From Symbiodinium natans (taxonomy: Eukaryota; Sar; Dinophyceae; Suessiales; Symbiodiniaceae), in contig CAJNDS010001968.1 of assembly GCA_905221605.1 (NCBI GenBank), forward strand, positions 502,593-566,592: a stretch of 64,000 bases of DNA, written 5' to 3'. A model generated the notes under the pieces. It made no database searches. It saw nothing but the letters and a program-made list of their open reading frames with translations, and was not told where the DNA came from. Positions 22,574-32,480 of this stretch are shown here, one piece after another (within the stretch, counting starts at the first letter, position 1; the number at the start of each line of letters is the position of its first letter). Position numbers and translations under genes: made by a program.

Positions 22574-23571
22574 AGTCGGTACGGCTAGGGGTTTAAACCC
22601 TCAAACTTTTAAGCCCTAAATCCCTGTAAGCCTTGGGGTGAGGGTTTCCCAGCACCCCCCCCCCCACCTACCCTTTACCCATAACAGTAGGGTATATACG
22701 TCCCCCTTATTAAGGGGTAGTTGGGGGGTGCAGGTCGGGGAAGGGTTTGATAGGTGTTCAGGGCCGGAGCTTGGAGGCCTTGGGAGCAGGGCGGTGCGCA
22801 CTGCGTGGGGGACGCGTTTTCAACTAAACCCCAAACCCCAAACCCCAAACCCCAAACCCCAAACCCGAAACCCGAAACCCCAAACCCCAAACCCCAAACC
22901 CTAAACCCTAAACCCTAAACCCTAAACCCCTGGTCTTCAAGGGTTCCAAAGAGCATGAGGGTAGGGGCCCTGTGCTCATAAGGGTATTTCCTAAACTAGG
23001 GTGGATGTCTGTTTAGGGTTTAGGGTTTAGGGTACCCAAGGACACTGCCCCTGATATTAGGGGGGGGGGGGGGGGGGGCGGGCCCACGTTAAACGGTATT
23101 CAATCTCCGGAACACCGACTGGCCCATGAAATGAAGTAGGGTTTATATTTCTGTTCTTGGTGAGTGTGTAGAAGGTTCCTTTGTTACTATTGGTGAGTGT
23201 ATATTCCGGGTGTCCTTTTGGGGGTACAAGAAGTACATACCCTACTTCATATAACAGACATGGGCCCCAAAGGGGCGAAATGAAATTGACGCGAAGGCTT
23301 GACTATCGTCGGAAAGGTTCGTGGACCCGTTGAGCGGACTGTTCCTTTTTGGGGTCAGCTTCTTTACGAACGGCTAATCTTGGTACTCGCACATGCAAAA
23401 CATTTCAACTGGCGGTTCTACATAATGCCCAAGGATTGGTAATACCCCGAATGCCTCGAATTCCCTGAACTTTGAAACCCTCCACTCTGCACCCTAAATC
23501 CTAAATCCTAAACCCTAAACCCTAAACCCTAAACCCTAAACCCCCAAAATATCCTCCACCCTAAACCTTCT
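22574..23571. other. CCCCAAA/CCCTAAA array, G run, MITE I
   Basis: Variant CCCCAAA units at 22826-22897 pass into CCCTAAA to 22927. A G run lies at about 23060-23078. CCCTAAA lies at 23508-23541. The only element is listed separately; no gene recognised. Confidence 0.55.
23131..23250. mobile_element. MITE family I copy 1
   Basis: ATGAAGTAGGGTTTATA at the left and TACATACCCTACTTCAT at the right form the termini. The interior holds TTGGTGAGTGT twice. It is 120 bp. A diverged relative lies at 58748. Confidence 0.8.
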
Positions 23572-23619
23572 CGCGACAAGGACTTCGCGAAGCGCTGTCG
23601 GATCGCAGATGACGTCCAG
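23572..23619 (+). CDS. Exon-like island with GT donor (RDKDFAKRCRIADDVQ)
   Basis: A 16-codon open segment followed by GTGTCA after CAG; the frame continues a further seven codons to TAA if unspliced. Composition is protein-like. Confidence 0.3.
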
Positions 23620-23682
23620 GTGTCATCTGAGTGGCTGGGCTAAGGACTTACTTGGGGGTGTAGGGTTTAGGGTTTAGGGTTT

Positions 23683-23809
23683 GGGGGGTTTCCCGAAAAT
23701 AGGGGTACCCTTTTTGGGGATCCTAGAATTAGGATTGTAGTATTTTGGGGTGTATTGGGGGAATACCCCTATGTTCGGAAATGGGTACCCCTATTTCGGG
23801 AAACCCCCC
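23683..23809. mobile_element. MITE family G copy, best preserved
   Basis: GGGGGGTTTCCCGAAAATAG at the left pairs with CTATTTCGGGAAACCCCCC at the right, followed inward by GGGTACCC on both sides. The element is 127 bp and starts right after a TTTAGGG array. Confidence 0.85.
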
Positions 23810-24103
23810 ACTTGGCTGGGTTCAGGGTTAGAAGGTTCTGTTATGTACCTCATGTCACCTTTAAACATATCTGTCCCATTGCTTACTACTGGAACCTTTT
23901 GGTGGCAAGCATGAAACCCTAAACCTCAAACCCTGGTATAGGCTACTGATGCAAATAAGGATAGAACCATGGATACCCCACTTGTAGCCCTAAGCACCCA
24001 TGAGTCAGGGAAAAGTGCGCGGTAACGATTACATGCGGGATCTTGGGAGACCCCGAAACCTTGCCAACAAGAAGATCCATCCCCTTGCATCTTGACTCTG
24101 CTT

Positions 24104-24217
24104 CTAGGACCCCTTATTTCATTTCTGTTTTAGGGCAAAAAGGGTTCCCTTATACTATAGTCCCCTTAAAGCAAAAAGGGTACCCCGTTTTATTCCCAGG
24201 CTACTCTTGGGTCTAGG
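24104..24217. mobile_element. MITE family E-related copy (CTAGG ends)
   Basis: CTAGGACCCC at the left and TCTTGGGTCTAGG at the right bound a core with AGGGTTCCCTTATACTATAG and AAAGGGTACCCC. The same end type recurs at 41626-41734. Confidence 0.65.
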
Positions 24218-24293
24218 CTTTCCGCTTGTAAGAGGCCGAAAGCATGGGCTCCTAAATTTGGGTTAGGGTTTAGGGTGTTTAGAGTTCAGATTG

Positions 24294-24368
24294 TAGTCCT
24301 TCATAAGGGTTATGATAGGGGAACTATCATCACTATGCAGGACTGTTAGTCTAAGGGGGAGCATCCCA
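24294..24368. mobile_element. MITE family C copy, left end lost
   Basis: The right half (GGACTGTTAGTCTAAGGGGG then AGCATCCC) matches family C at 30902 and 35350. The left terminus is missing, and degenerate TTTAGGG sequence lies there instead. Confidence 0.6.
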
Positions 24369-24737
24369 AAGTTTAGGGATTTAGGGCCACATCTGACGAG
24401 GATGATGTCGACTTCACCTATACTGGGTGAGCCCTCGGCTCTCGCCGAGCTGCCTAGCTGACACTGGAGACGTTGCGCTCGTTTGGCGGTTCCTCGGTTT
24501 CAGGGTTTACAGTTTAGGGATTTAGGGATTTAGGGGGTCTAGGGGTTTAGGGTTGCGGGCTTGGGGTTTATTCAGGGTTCGGGGCTCAGGTTTTGTTTGT
24601 CGGTTTGGGGTCTGTTTTTGGGTTTAGGGTTAGGACTCAGGGTTTAGGGCTTCGGGTTTGGGGTTCGTTACCTGTGGAGGGCTCGGGGCTCAGTTAATTT
24701 AATCGAGGCTTCGGGCTCATTTAGGGTGTAAGGTTTA

Positions 24738-24857
24738 CAGGGTGGGGCCCCCTAGTTATAAGTAGAGTTATAAGGGCCCTGAATTGGGTTATAAGGACCC
24801 TAAGTTAGGTTATAAGTCCCTTAACTACAGTTAGTATAGTAAGGGGGCCCCACCCTG
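24738..24857. mobile_element. MITE family A copy 1, TA-flanked, inside telomere-like repeat
   Basis: A 120-bp element beginning CAGGGTGGGGCCCCCTAG and ending GGGGGCCCCACCCTG, with TA on both sides as expected of a TA target duplication. The flanks are AGGTT-type telomere-like repeat on both sides, so it landed in that repeat. The interior holds TTATAA-rich steps. No coding capacity. Confidence 0.92.
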
Positions 24858-25119
24858 TAAGGTTTAGGGTTTACGGTTCAGGTTCCCGGCGACAACCGCG
24901 CACCCTATGATCATTATTCCAAGGGACAACACTCATTGCATCACGGCCATAGGAGTTCCAGGGGACTCTAAGGGAAGCCCCAACCCTAAACAAAAGGAAA
25001 CAAGGGCCTACTCCGGGTATATGGATTTTTAGGCTTCCGGAGTCAGCAAGTTTGCATCTGGAAGCTCTGCCCCCTGAACAGCGCAACCATCGAGGAAATT
25101 GCTGGCAGTGTCAACTATA

Positions 25120-25239
25120 CAGGGTGGGGCCCCCTAGTTATAAGTAGAGTTATAAGGGCCCTAAATTGGGTTATAAGGACCCTAAGTTAGGTTATAAGTC
25201 CCTTAACTACAGTTAGTATAGTAAGGGGGCCCCACCCTG
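25120..25239. mobile_element. MITE family A copy 2, TA-flanked
   Basis: The same 120-bp element in the same orientation as the copies on either side, differing from copy 1 at very few bases. TA lies at 25118-25119 and 25240-25241. The flanks are unique sequence. Confidence 0.93.
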
Positions 25240-25495
25240 TAGGTGGATTGATAAGATTCTCACGCGCCGGTAAATCACCAGCTCCACCATTGAAGCCGTG
25301 ATTAGGGTCAAAGGTTTAGGGCTTAGCGTTTTGGGTTGTGCCAGGGCCCCCCGTTCGAGCCCCGGCATTTTTAAAGTGCCATAGTAAGTCCCAGGTTACT
25401 CCTGGATCGCCCTAAACCCTAATCCCTAAACCCTAACCCCGAAACCCATATACGCGGTGTATAACTCTTGAGTACGCTTTCTTATAGAGTTTATA

Positions 25496-25615
25496 CAGGG
25501 TGGGGCCCCCTAGTTATAAGTAGAGTTATAAGGGCCCTAAGTTGGGTTATAAGGACCCTAAGTTAGGTTATAAGTCCCTTAACTACAGTTAGTATAGTAA
25601 GGGGGCCCCACCCTG
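25496..25615. mobile_element. MITE family A copy 3, TA-flanked
   Basis: The third 120-bp copy within 880 bp, same orientation, nearly identical, TA on both sides. The cluster suggests recent local amplification. Confidence 0.93.
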
Positions 25616-26473
25616 TACACGTTGTAGAGAAGGTGCCGTACCTAGTCAGCCCTGACATGACTATGTCTTCCGTTTCGAGTCCCGCGGGGATTAGTCGTGG
25701 ATGCGTTGACCCTGGAGGGTGTTTTTTTTTCTAAACGTCCCAGAAACACGCCATAACATGAACTATGGGGGTGTTGAGCCCTATAACCCCAAAACCGAAA
25801 AACCCGAAACCCTGTAAGAATGAGAGAACTCTGAGAGATAACAGCCTGGATGTCAAGCCCAGGGTTTAGGGTTTAGGGTTTGGGGCTAATTTTTCGGTTT
25901 GGTGACTTTTGGGGACACGTGTCTGGGGTGTAGGGGGTGTAGAGAGACCTCAGAGCCCTCACAACCTCCTCTGTTTAGAGGTTGGGTTTAGGGTTTAGGG
26001 TATAGGGTCTAGGGGTTGAGGGCTTGGGGTTTGGGGTTTGTGGTTTTGTGGTCTAGGGTTTAGGGTTTAGTTCAGGGGGCAAGTGAGGGAGGGACGGGGG
26101 AAGCTCGCACTCAGGTCCCTGTTGCGATATGCGCCTTGGCTTAAAGCATAACGACTCCCCCCCCCCAACAGTCTTACCTAACCCCCCCCTCCCCCAAACA
26201 TCCCCCTAAAAAACCCAAAAACCCCAGACCCTAGACCCGAAAGCTCCAACCCCCGACTCCCGACTGAGGTTTGTAAGCACCTTACTTGAGGCTAAACGTA
26301 AGCTTAAACCAAGACCTTTTCCCAGCTCCTCACTATCACAAACTCTCAGTTTTTTTGGAGTTTAGGCAAGAGGGTTCATGACTTAGGGTTAAGGGTTTAG
26401 GGTTCAATTTTGGGGTCTAGGCTTTAAGGTTTCTAGGCTTTAAGGTTTCGGGTCCCTTTTGGGTGTTCATCAG
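25616..26473. other. Telomere-like arrays and C-rich spacer
   Basis: TTTAGGG units lie at 25863-25882, 25985-26010 and 26055-26075. C-rich sequence lies at 26156-26230. No gene recognised. Confidence 0.5.
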
Positions 26474-26519
26474 GTCCGCTGCGGACGCTACATCGACCGC
26501 TCGGGCGTCAATGCCGAGA
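26474..26519 (+). CDS. Exon-like island with AG and GT flanks (VRCGRYIDRSGVNAE)
   Basis: Bounded on the left by CATCAG and on the right by GTGAGG, a textbook donor, with an open frame and natural-looking composition. It reads on to 26545 if unspliced. It is one of the better splice-flanked candidates. Confidence 0.38.
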
Positions 26520-26545
26520 GTGAGGACTTGAGGGCTAAGCATGCC

Positions 26546-28090
26546 CCCCCCCCCCCCCCTACGAGGGGGGTTTAGGGTTTAGGGTTTAGGGTTTAGGGTT
26601 TTAGGGTTTTAGGGTTTAGGGTTTAGGGTTTTAGGGTACGCATTACTTAGTAGCTGAATGAGTACACTTTACACTGTTGGCGTACTTTACTCCCTATAGA
26701 CGGAAAGTGTACACTTGTTTTGGGGCATAAGAACTCAGCAACTGAGATTAAGTGAGATGAAGTGGAACTCTCACTTTGTAATCATTACCCACTATCTGCT
26801 AAAAATGCCCCCCCCCCAAAAAAAAAAATATATATATATATATACATATATATATAACAAATAAGGTAATAATCCGTATATTGCCTTTGTAGGGTTCTTT
26901 AGCACCTAGTAGTAGCCAGCCTGCAAGAATGTACTGTGGATTTCTGAAGGCACCCGGCAAATGTAAGCTAGAGTAGCAAGCAGTAACAAGTGGTTTTGGG
27001 CTGTCAAGCCTTATACTGCCGTCATGCCTTTCGAAGCCTTTTGGCCCCAAGGACCCAAAGAGCCCAATACCCCTCAACTCAGGAACTGGGACCCAGCGTA
27101 GGCCCTTCTTCCCTTTGTTTGGGGTCCAGCCCCATATGAGCCCTGGCTGCGGTGTGAACCGGCCAAAACCCTCAAACCCAAAACCCCAACCCCAACCCAA
27201 TAAACCCGGCAAACCAAACCCTTCCCTTTCCCCAGGACCCGGTGGCGCCACATGAGCCAGGTGAAGGGCACAGCTACCGAGCCCTGCCAGGAATGAGACT
27301 CTGGGGGGTTTAGGGGGTTTAGGGTTTGGGTTTTTAGGGTTCAGGTTAGGGTTTTAGGTTTAGGTTAGGGTTTTAGGGTTTAGGGTTTAGGGTTTAGGTT
27401 TAGGGGTTTAGGGTTAGGGTTTAGGGTTAGGGTTTTAGGGTTTAGGGTTTAGGGTTTAGGGCTCTGTGGGCAAATCGCCCGAACCGAATGGTTCCCAAGG
27501 GAGCCTTTAGGGTTTAGGATGAAGGGTTGTAGGGTTTGGGGGTCCATAGGGCCTAGGGCGGATGAGGGTGAAGGTTGCAGAGGTACAGGGCTTCGGAGCT
27601 TCGAACTTCCCGAAACCCTAAACGTAAACCGTAAACCGTAAACCCCAAACTCCAAAACCTAAACCCTAAACCCTAAACCCTAAGCCCTAAGCCCTAAACC
27701 CGAAACCCTCCTCTCCCTGAACCATGCACCCTAATCAACCCTTGTGGGCGATCGTTGGCGGGTGCATGAGCTCAAATGCTGAGGATCCTTGGTGGAGCAG
27801 GCGCGCTGAGGGTTTGGGGACCCGAGAAGCCCTGTAGAGATTTACCATCCCTGGGGATGAACCCTGAGTGGGTTTAGGGTTTAGGATTTAGGGTCTAGTT
27901 TAGGGTTTAGGGTTTAGGATTTAGGGTTTAGGGTTTAGTTTACAAAGATCTACCCTGAAAGCCCTGGAAGCAGCCCCCATGTCCGGTAGTTGAAGTCGAG
28001 CGCTTTCTAAAGGGAGCCCTATGCATGTCTCATCCATTTGCAGGTTAGGGTTTAGGGTTTACAGTTACGTAAGAAGCCCCCAACCGGCAG
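26546..28090. other. C run, G-rich arrays, AT microsatellite and spacer
   Basis: A C run lies at 26544-26559, TTTAGGG at 26570-26636, a (TA)n tract at 26829-26858, TTTAGGG with TTAGGG variants at 27301-27465, CCCTAAA at 27656-27705 and TTTAGGG at 27871-27940. Positions 26860-27290 are unique with no trusted gene. Confidence 0.5.
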
Positions 28091-28170
28091 GCGCGCAGTC
28101 GCATCTGAGCGCGGACGGCCTGTTTCTCATGTACAAAGCTGGTGGGAAGGGGGTGAAGCAGACGCCCACA
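28091..28170 (+). CDS. Exon-like island (AQSHLSADGLFLMYKAGGKG)
   Basis: It follows CCGGCAG and is open with strong G/C-ending codons, then passes into CCCTGAA repeats. The core (GLFLMYKAGGKGVKQ) looks like folded protein. No family recognised. Confidence 0.38.
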
Positions 28171-28461
28171 ACCCTGAAAACCTCAACCCCCAAATCCTAA
28201 ACCCTAAACCCCAAACCCTAAACCTAAACCCAACAAAACCTCACCCTAAGTTGCTCAAAACCGTAGACCCTTACAAAGGGGGAGTATCGTCTCTGTCCGA
28301 TCGTCTCCTCCCAGACACACGGGCGCACGAGCCGAGTCGCAAACAGGAGGGCTCAAGTGCTTACAGGGCTTTGTCATGATTAGGGGTTAGAATTTAGGGT
28401 TCAGGGTGTTGCGTGTTGGGTTTTGGGTTAGGGTTTAAGGTTTAGGACTTGGGATGGCTTG

Positions 28462-28581
28462 CTTAGAGGTTCATGGGTACTTGGAAAGTAGGTTTTGGCG
28501 CAAGGTGGCTCTAGTTGATGCATGCGAGGGCCTTTTTCAGGGTACTGCTAGCCCTGCTCTGAAGTACCCACGAACCATGGG
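28462..28581. mobile_element. MITE family F copy
   Basis: GCTTAGAGGTTCATGGGTAC at the left and GTACCCACGAACCATGGG at the right are inverted, with a GC-rich interior. The frame running through it is not taken as a gene. Confidence 0.65.
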
Positions 28582-28840
28582 ATGCTATGGGATGTGCGGA
28601 AACTCTGCCGCAAGAGTTACGGTTTACCACTTTGTAGTGGGGGTTCAGGGTTCCCCAAGCACTGAGACCTTACAACTTAACCCCTAAAGTACCCCGTATG
28701 ACCGTAAATATTTCCTACCTGCACGACATCCGAAGCAACTACGAAGCCCTAAGCCCTGCTCTTGGGGACGCAAGGAACCCTCAAAATTGAGGTCAGATAC
28801 CCTATGGTACCATATCTCCTACTAAGGTGCATGAACCCTA

Positions 28841-29107
28841 AACCCCAAACCCCCAACCCCCCAAACCCAAACCCCAAACCCCCCAAACCCCCCAACCCCC
28901 AAACCCCCCAACCCCCCAAACCCCCAAACCCCCCAAACCCCCCAAACCCCCCCAAACCCCCCCCCCCCAAACCCCCCAAACCCCCCCCCCCAAACCCCCC
29001 AAACCCCCCCAAACCCCCCAAACCCCCCAAACCCCCCAAACCCTAAACCGTAAACCCTAAACCCTAAACCCTAAACCCTGGCCCTAAACCCTAAACCCTA
29101 AACTTTA
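28841..29107. repeat. CCCCAAA-type variant array passing into CCCTAAA
   Basis: About 200 bp of C-runs separated by AAA (units of 7-12 bp) followed by perfect CCCTAAA. Pro-rich and Gly-rich frames across it are products of the repeat. Confidence 0.95.
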
Positions 29108-29900
29108 CCCTAAACCGAGGCCGCATTCCTCAGGTGCCCGAGAAGGGCCAGACACTCAGGTTCGGTTTGGGGTTTAGGGTTTTGGGTTTTGGGTTTAGGG
29201 TTAGGTTTTATGGTTTAGGGTTAGGGTTTAGGGTTAGATTCCAGACCTCCGGCAGGCTTGCTTCCAGGTTCACGGGGTACTGTTAGGGTTTAGGGGTAAG
29301 GGACTTTCACTTGTTTGGCTCCTTCCTTTTTTAATCCTGCACACGTTCGCCCTTCTCCCCAAAATCATTTGGCAAGTAAAGGGCCCTTAACCCTCCTCGA
29401 GCCCAAGCCCCCAGCTCTCAAGCCCTGAATTCATAAGCCTTGCATCCTGAACCTGTTAGGGCTTAGGGTTTAGGGTTTAGGGTTTAGGGTTTACAGTATG
29501 GTTTAGGGTGTAGGGTTTAGGGTTAGGGTTTGGGGGGTCAGTCTCAGGGCTGAGGATTCAGAATGTTCATGGTGTCTTGACGGGTTGGAGGTGGGGGGGT
29601 GGGCTAGGGTTGAGAGGTTTTAGGGTTTATAGTGTTTAGAGCTAGGCCAGAAACCCTAAACCTACCGCAGGGTGTATCTTCCTTTTTAACTCCTTCCCTG
29701 GCGAGCGTTGACCTTCCTAAATCCCAGCCTCATATCTCCTTACCTCAGAGAGGTCCCCAAACCCCAAGAAGGGTTCATGGGCCGAATGGCTTGAAGAGGG
29801 ATTTCTGAAGGTGTAGGGGGGACATCACAGCTTTTGTGCCGCGACCAGAGGCACTGGAGACGCGCTTCTTCCCAGGTTCCCGGAAGAGCCCTCAGCCCTA

Positions 29901-30091
29901 CAGGGTGGGGCCCCCTTACTATACTAACTGTATAGTTAAGGGACTTATAACCTAACTTAGGATCCTTATAACCCAATTTAGGGCCCTTATAACTCTACTT
30001 ATAACTCTACTTATAACTCTACTTATAACTCTACTTATAACCCAATTTAGGGCCCTTACAACTCTACTTATAACTAGGGGGCCCCACCCTG
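29901..30091. mobile_element. MITE family A copy 4, inverted, internally expanded
   Basis: The same termini as the 120-bp copies but in the opposite orientation, TA on both sides. It is 191 bp because an ATAACTCTACTT 12-mer is tandemly repeated about four times and a neighbouring block with AATTTAGGGCCCTTA is duplicated. Confidence 0.92.
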
Positions 30092-30491
30092 TAACCCGAA
30101 ACCGAACCCTAGAGCCTCCAAACTCCCTTCAAGCCTAGCTGACCCCATATATGACCTACAACTGCACACACTTGGGGATCCTAAACCCTAAACCCTAAAC
30201 CCTAAACCCCAAACCCTAAACCCTAAACCCTAAACCCTAAACCCTCAACTAGGCGCCTTGTTGGCAACTTGTTGGGGGGGGGAACCTCCCCATACCGTCA
30301 CCTGTCATGGAGGAGCTTGAAGCCCCAACACCTTAGACCCTCAAGCCCTGAAAGCCCCAAGAAGAGGGTTTAGGGTTTAGGGTTTAGGGTTTAGGGTTTA
30401 GGGTTTGGGGTATACCCCACACTTGGCAGCATGTGAGACCTCGCAGCCGAAAAACCGAGGTCTCAAGAGCCCCAGCCTTATCCCGGGGCTC

Positions 30492-30790
30492 TGGGGTTTT
30501 TGGGGGTTTTAGGTTTTGGGGGCTTTTGGGTTTTTGGGGGTTTTAGGTTTGGGGGCTTTTGGATTTTTGGGGGTTTTAGGTTTTGGGGGCTTTTGGGTTT
30601 TTGGGGGTTTTAGGTTTTGGGGGCTTTTGGGTGTTTGGGGGGTTTAGGTTTTGGGGGCTTTTGGGTTTTTGGGGGTTTTAGGTTTTGGGGGCTTTTGGGT
30701 TTTTGGGGGGTTTAGGTTTTGGGGGCTTTTGGGTTTTTTGGGGGTTTAAGGTTTAGGGGCTGTAGGTTTAGGGGCGTTTGGGTTTTTTGG
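30492..30790. repeat. G/T-rich minisatellite, 34-bp unit, 7-8 copies
   Basis: The unit reads roughly GGTTTTAGGTTTTGGGGG followed by CTTTTGGGTTTTTGGG, with small length changes between copies. It seems built from degenerate TTTAGGG-like words that have since been tandemly amplified as a longer unit. Confidence 0.9.
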
Positions 30791-30901
30791 GGGGTTAAGG
30801 TTTAGGGGTCAGTGTAGGGTTTAGGACTTCGGGTTTGGGGTTTAGATTTAGCGTTTAGGTGTTTAGGCGTTTAGGTGCCGAGAACTTCCTAAACCGTAAA
30901 C

Positions 30902-31001
30902 TTGGGATGTTCCCCCTTATACTAGCAGTCCTGAATAGGGATTATTGCACCCCCGATTATCGTCCCTATTAGGGACTGTTAGTAAGGGGGAAACATCCCA
31001 A
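30902..31001. mobile_element. MITE family C copy, complete
   Basis: TTGGGATGTTCCCCCTTA at the left and TAAGGGGGAAACATCCCAA at the right, with inner CAGTCCTGAATAGGG and CCCTATTAGGGACTGTTAG also inverted. 100 bp. Confidence 0.85.
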
Positions 31002-31653
31002 CCTTAAACCAAAAACCTAAACCCTAAGCCGATATCCCCGCCGGCAAGAACGCCGCTGGTTTAGGGTTTGTGTGTAGGGACACAGTATGGCCGTCCAAGC
31101 CGGATCCCAACATGTAACGGGCTCATGCGCCCCAAACAGCCAACCCCAAACAAAAACTTAAACCCCTTAAGCCCCCAGAGCCCTATGTATACCCCAAAAG
31201 CCCGAAAGACCCTATAAACCCAAAAACACAACAAGCCCTAAAAGCCCTAAAACCACCGCCCTAGAAGGCCTGAAAGCCCTAAAGCCCCAGCAAACCCTAA
31301 ATCCCTACAAACCGCAAAGCCCTAACAAAGCAAATGAAGCCTCGACTCAAAATGGTGCGCTCCCAAAAGCAAAACTGTGTACCGAGACTACTACCTTATG
31401 ACTACCCCAAAAAAAGTCCTTCATTATGATGAGGGCAATATGGGGATTTTTGTTCTCAATTTTGGGTGTATGTTTGAGCAAAGAGTAGATGCTCGAACAT
31501 GAAATCGGGTAAGAAGAGCATGCAAAGGAGAGCCATGCCCAGCGTGCTTATCCACTTCACTGACACCCCAAGAGAACAACATTTCCGCTCCCTAAAACCT
31601 AAACCCTAAACCCCAAACCCCAAACCCTAAACCCGAAACCCCACCGGTCTCAG

Positions 31654-31734
31654 AGCTAACAGTGTTCAGGTTGACACAGAACTCAATGGCTTGCTGACGA
31701 GAGGCAGCCTGACACAGCTACCTCGCAGTGTGAG
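31654..31734 (+). CDS. Exon-like island (VQVDTELNGLLTRGSLTQLP)
   Basis: It follows GGTCTCAG and is open to the start of a TTTAGGG array that supplies the stop. Composition is natural and helix-like. Confidence 0.36.
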
Positions 31735-31830
31735 GGTTTAGGGTTTAGGGTTTAGGGTTTAGGGTTTAGGGTTTAGGGTTTAGGGTTTAGGGTTTAGGAT
31801 TTACGATTTAGGGTTTGTATGGGTCAAAAC

Positions 31831-31974
31831 ATGAGCCTTGCCTGTGTGGAGCGATGGCTGGAAAAGCCCTGCAATGACCCCAGCGACATTGCAGAGGGGT
31901 CTCAGCGAGCCCATCAAGGAGCTACTGCTCCTGACAGCTCGACCTGTGAAGACTTGCCTCCAGCCAGGCTTTGA
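31831..31974 (+). CDS. Small ATG-to-stop frame or exon island (MSLACVERWLEKPCNDPSDI...)
   Basis: Open from an ATG for 47 codons to TGA, GC-rich, with a natural mix of residues. It begins about 20 bp after a telomere-like array. A CCAGCCAG near the end could be part of an acceptor. Family unknown. Confidence 0.38.
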   Translation: MSLACVERWLEKPCNDPSDIAEGSQRAHQGATAPDSSTCEDLPPARL

Positions 31975-32387
31975 GCAAGCCTTCTCCTTGGATTGCCAGC
32001 ATCACGGACGATCATAGACTCCAGCGACACAGAGGCCACAACGCTAAACGCAGCGATCTGCAGGACAAGGTTCTTGTGACGTTCAAGCTGGGAGAGAAGC
32101 CCCAATCCCTAAACCCTGAACCCTATTCAGCCCGTCAAGCCCGAGACCCTAAAGCGCTCACAGAGAAGTTTTGGGGTTTCGGGTTTAGGGTGGTACTTAC
32201 AAGTTACGGAATTGCAAGTATAGGAGAAGCGCATTTAAGGGTACCTTATCGCCCTGTCTTTCTAAAAGTGCCCAAGAGCCTCCCTCAACCCTAAACCCCT
32301 AAACCCCTGAACCCCTACACCCCTAAACCCCTAAACCCCTAAACCCCTAAACCCCTAAACCCTAAACCATAAACGCTACACTCCGAG
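31975..32387. other. Unique spacer and CCCCTAAA 8-mer array
   Basis: An 8-bp unit CCCCTAAA is repeated about nine times at 32288-32360, next to ordinary CCCTAAA. The part before it holds no gene I trust. Confidence 0.6.
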
Positions 32388-32480
32388 CTTGATCAAGGGA
32401 AGAAGAAAAAGAAGCGACGCGGGAGCCACAATTCCAGCTCCATGACTTCTCGCCGGGTCGCCTGGTGCTCCGGGGTCTAG
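32388..32480 (+). CDS. Exon-like island, basic (GKKKKKRRGSHNSSSMTSRR)
   Basis: Open for 30 codons to TAG, with a Lys/Arg-rich stretch like a nuclear localisation signal. The basic run is A-rich, so chance is a real alternative. Confidence 0.3.
   Translation, partial: LDQGKKKKKRRGSHNSSSMTSRRVAWCSGV

Larger units (their letters stand above)
29108..31653. other. Telomere-like arrays, MITE A and C, minisatellite
   Basis: TTTAGGG variants lie at 29165-29240 and 29458-29530, CCCTAAA at 30180-30245 and TTTAGGG at 30365-30408. Positions 31010-31610 hold AGCCC/AAACCC-rich degenerate sequence. A 26-bp AG/GT-flanked open piece at 29134-29159 is too short to call. Confidence 0.55.

Noticed and set aside
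28749..29046. Gly-rich (- strand) and Pro-rich (+ strand) proteins
   Set aside because: Simple translations of the CCCCAAA-type array.
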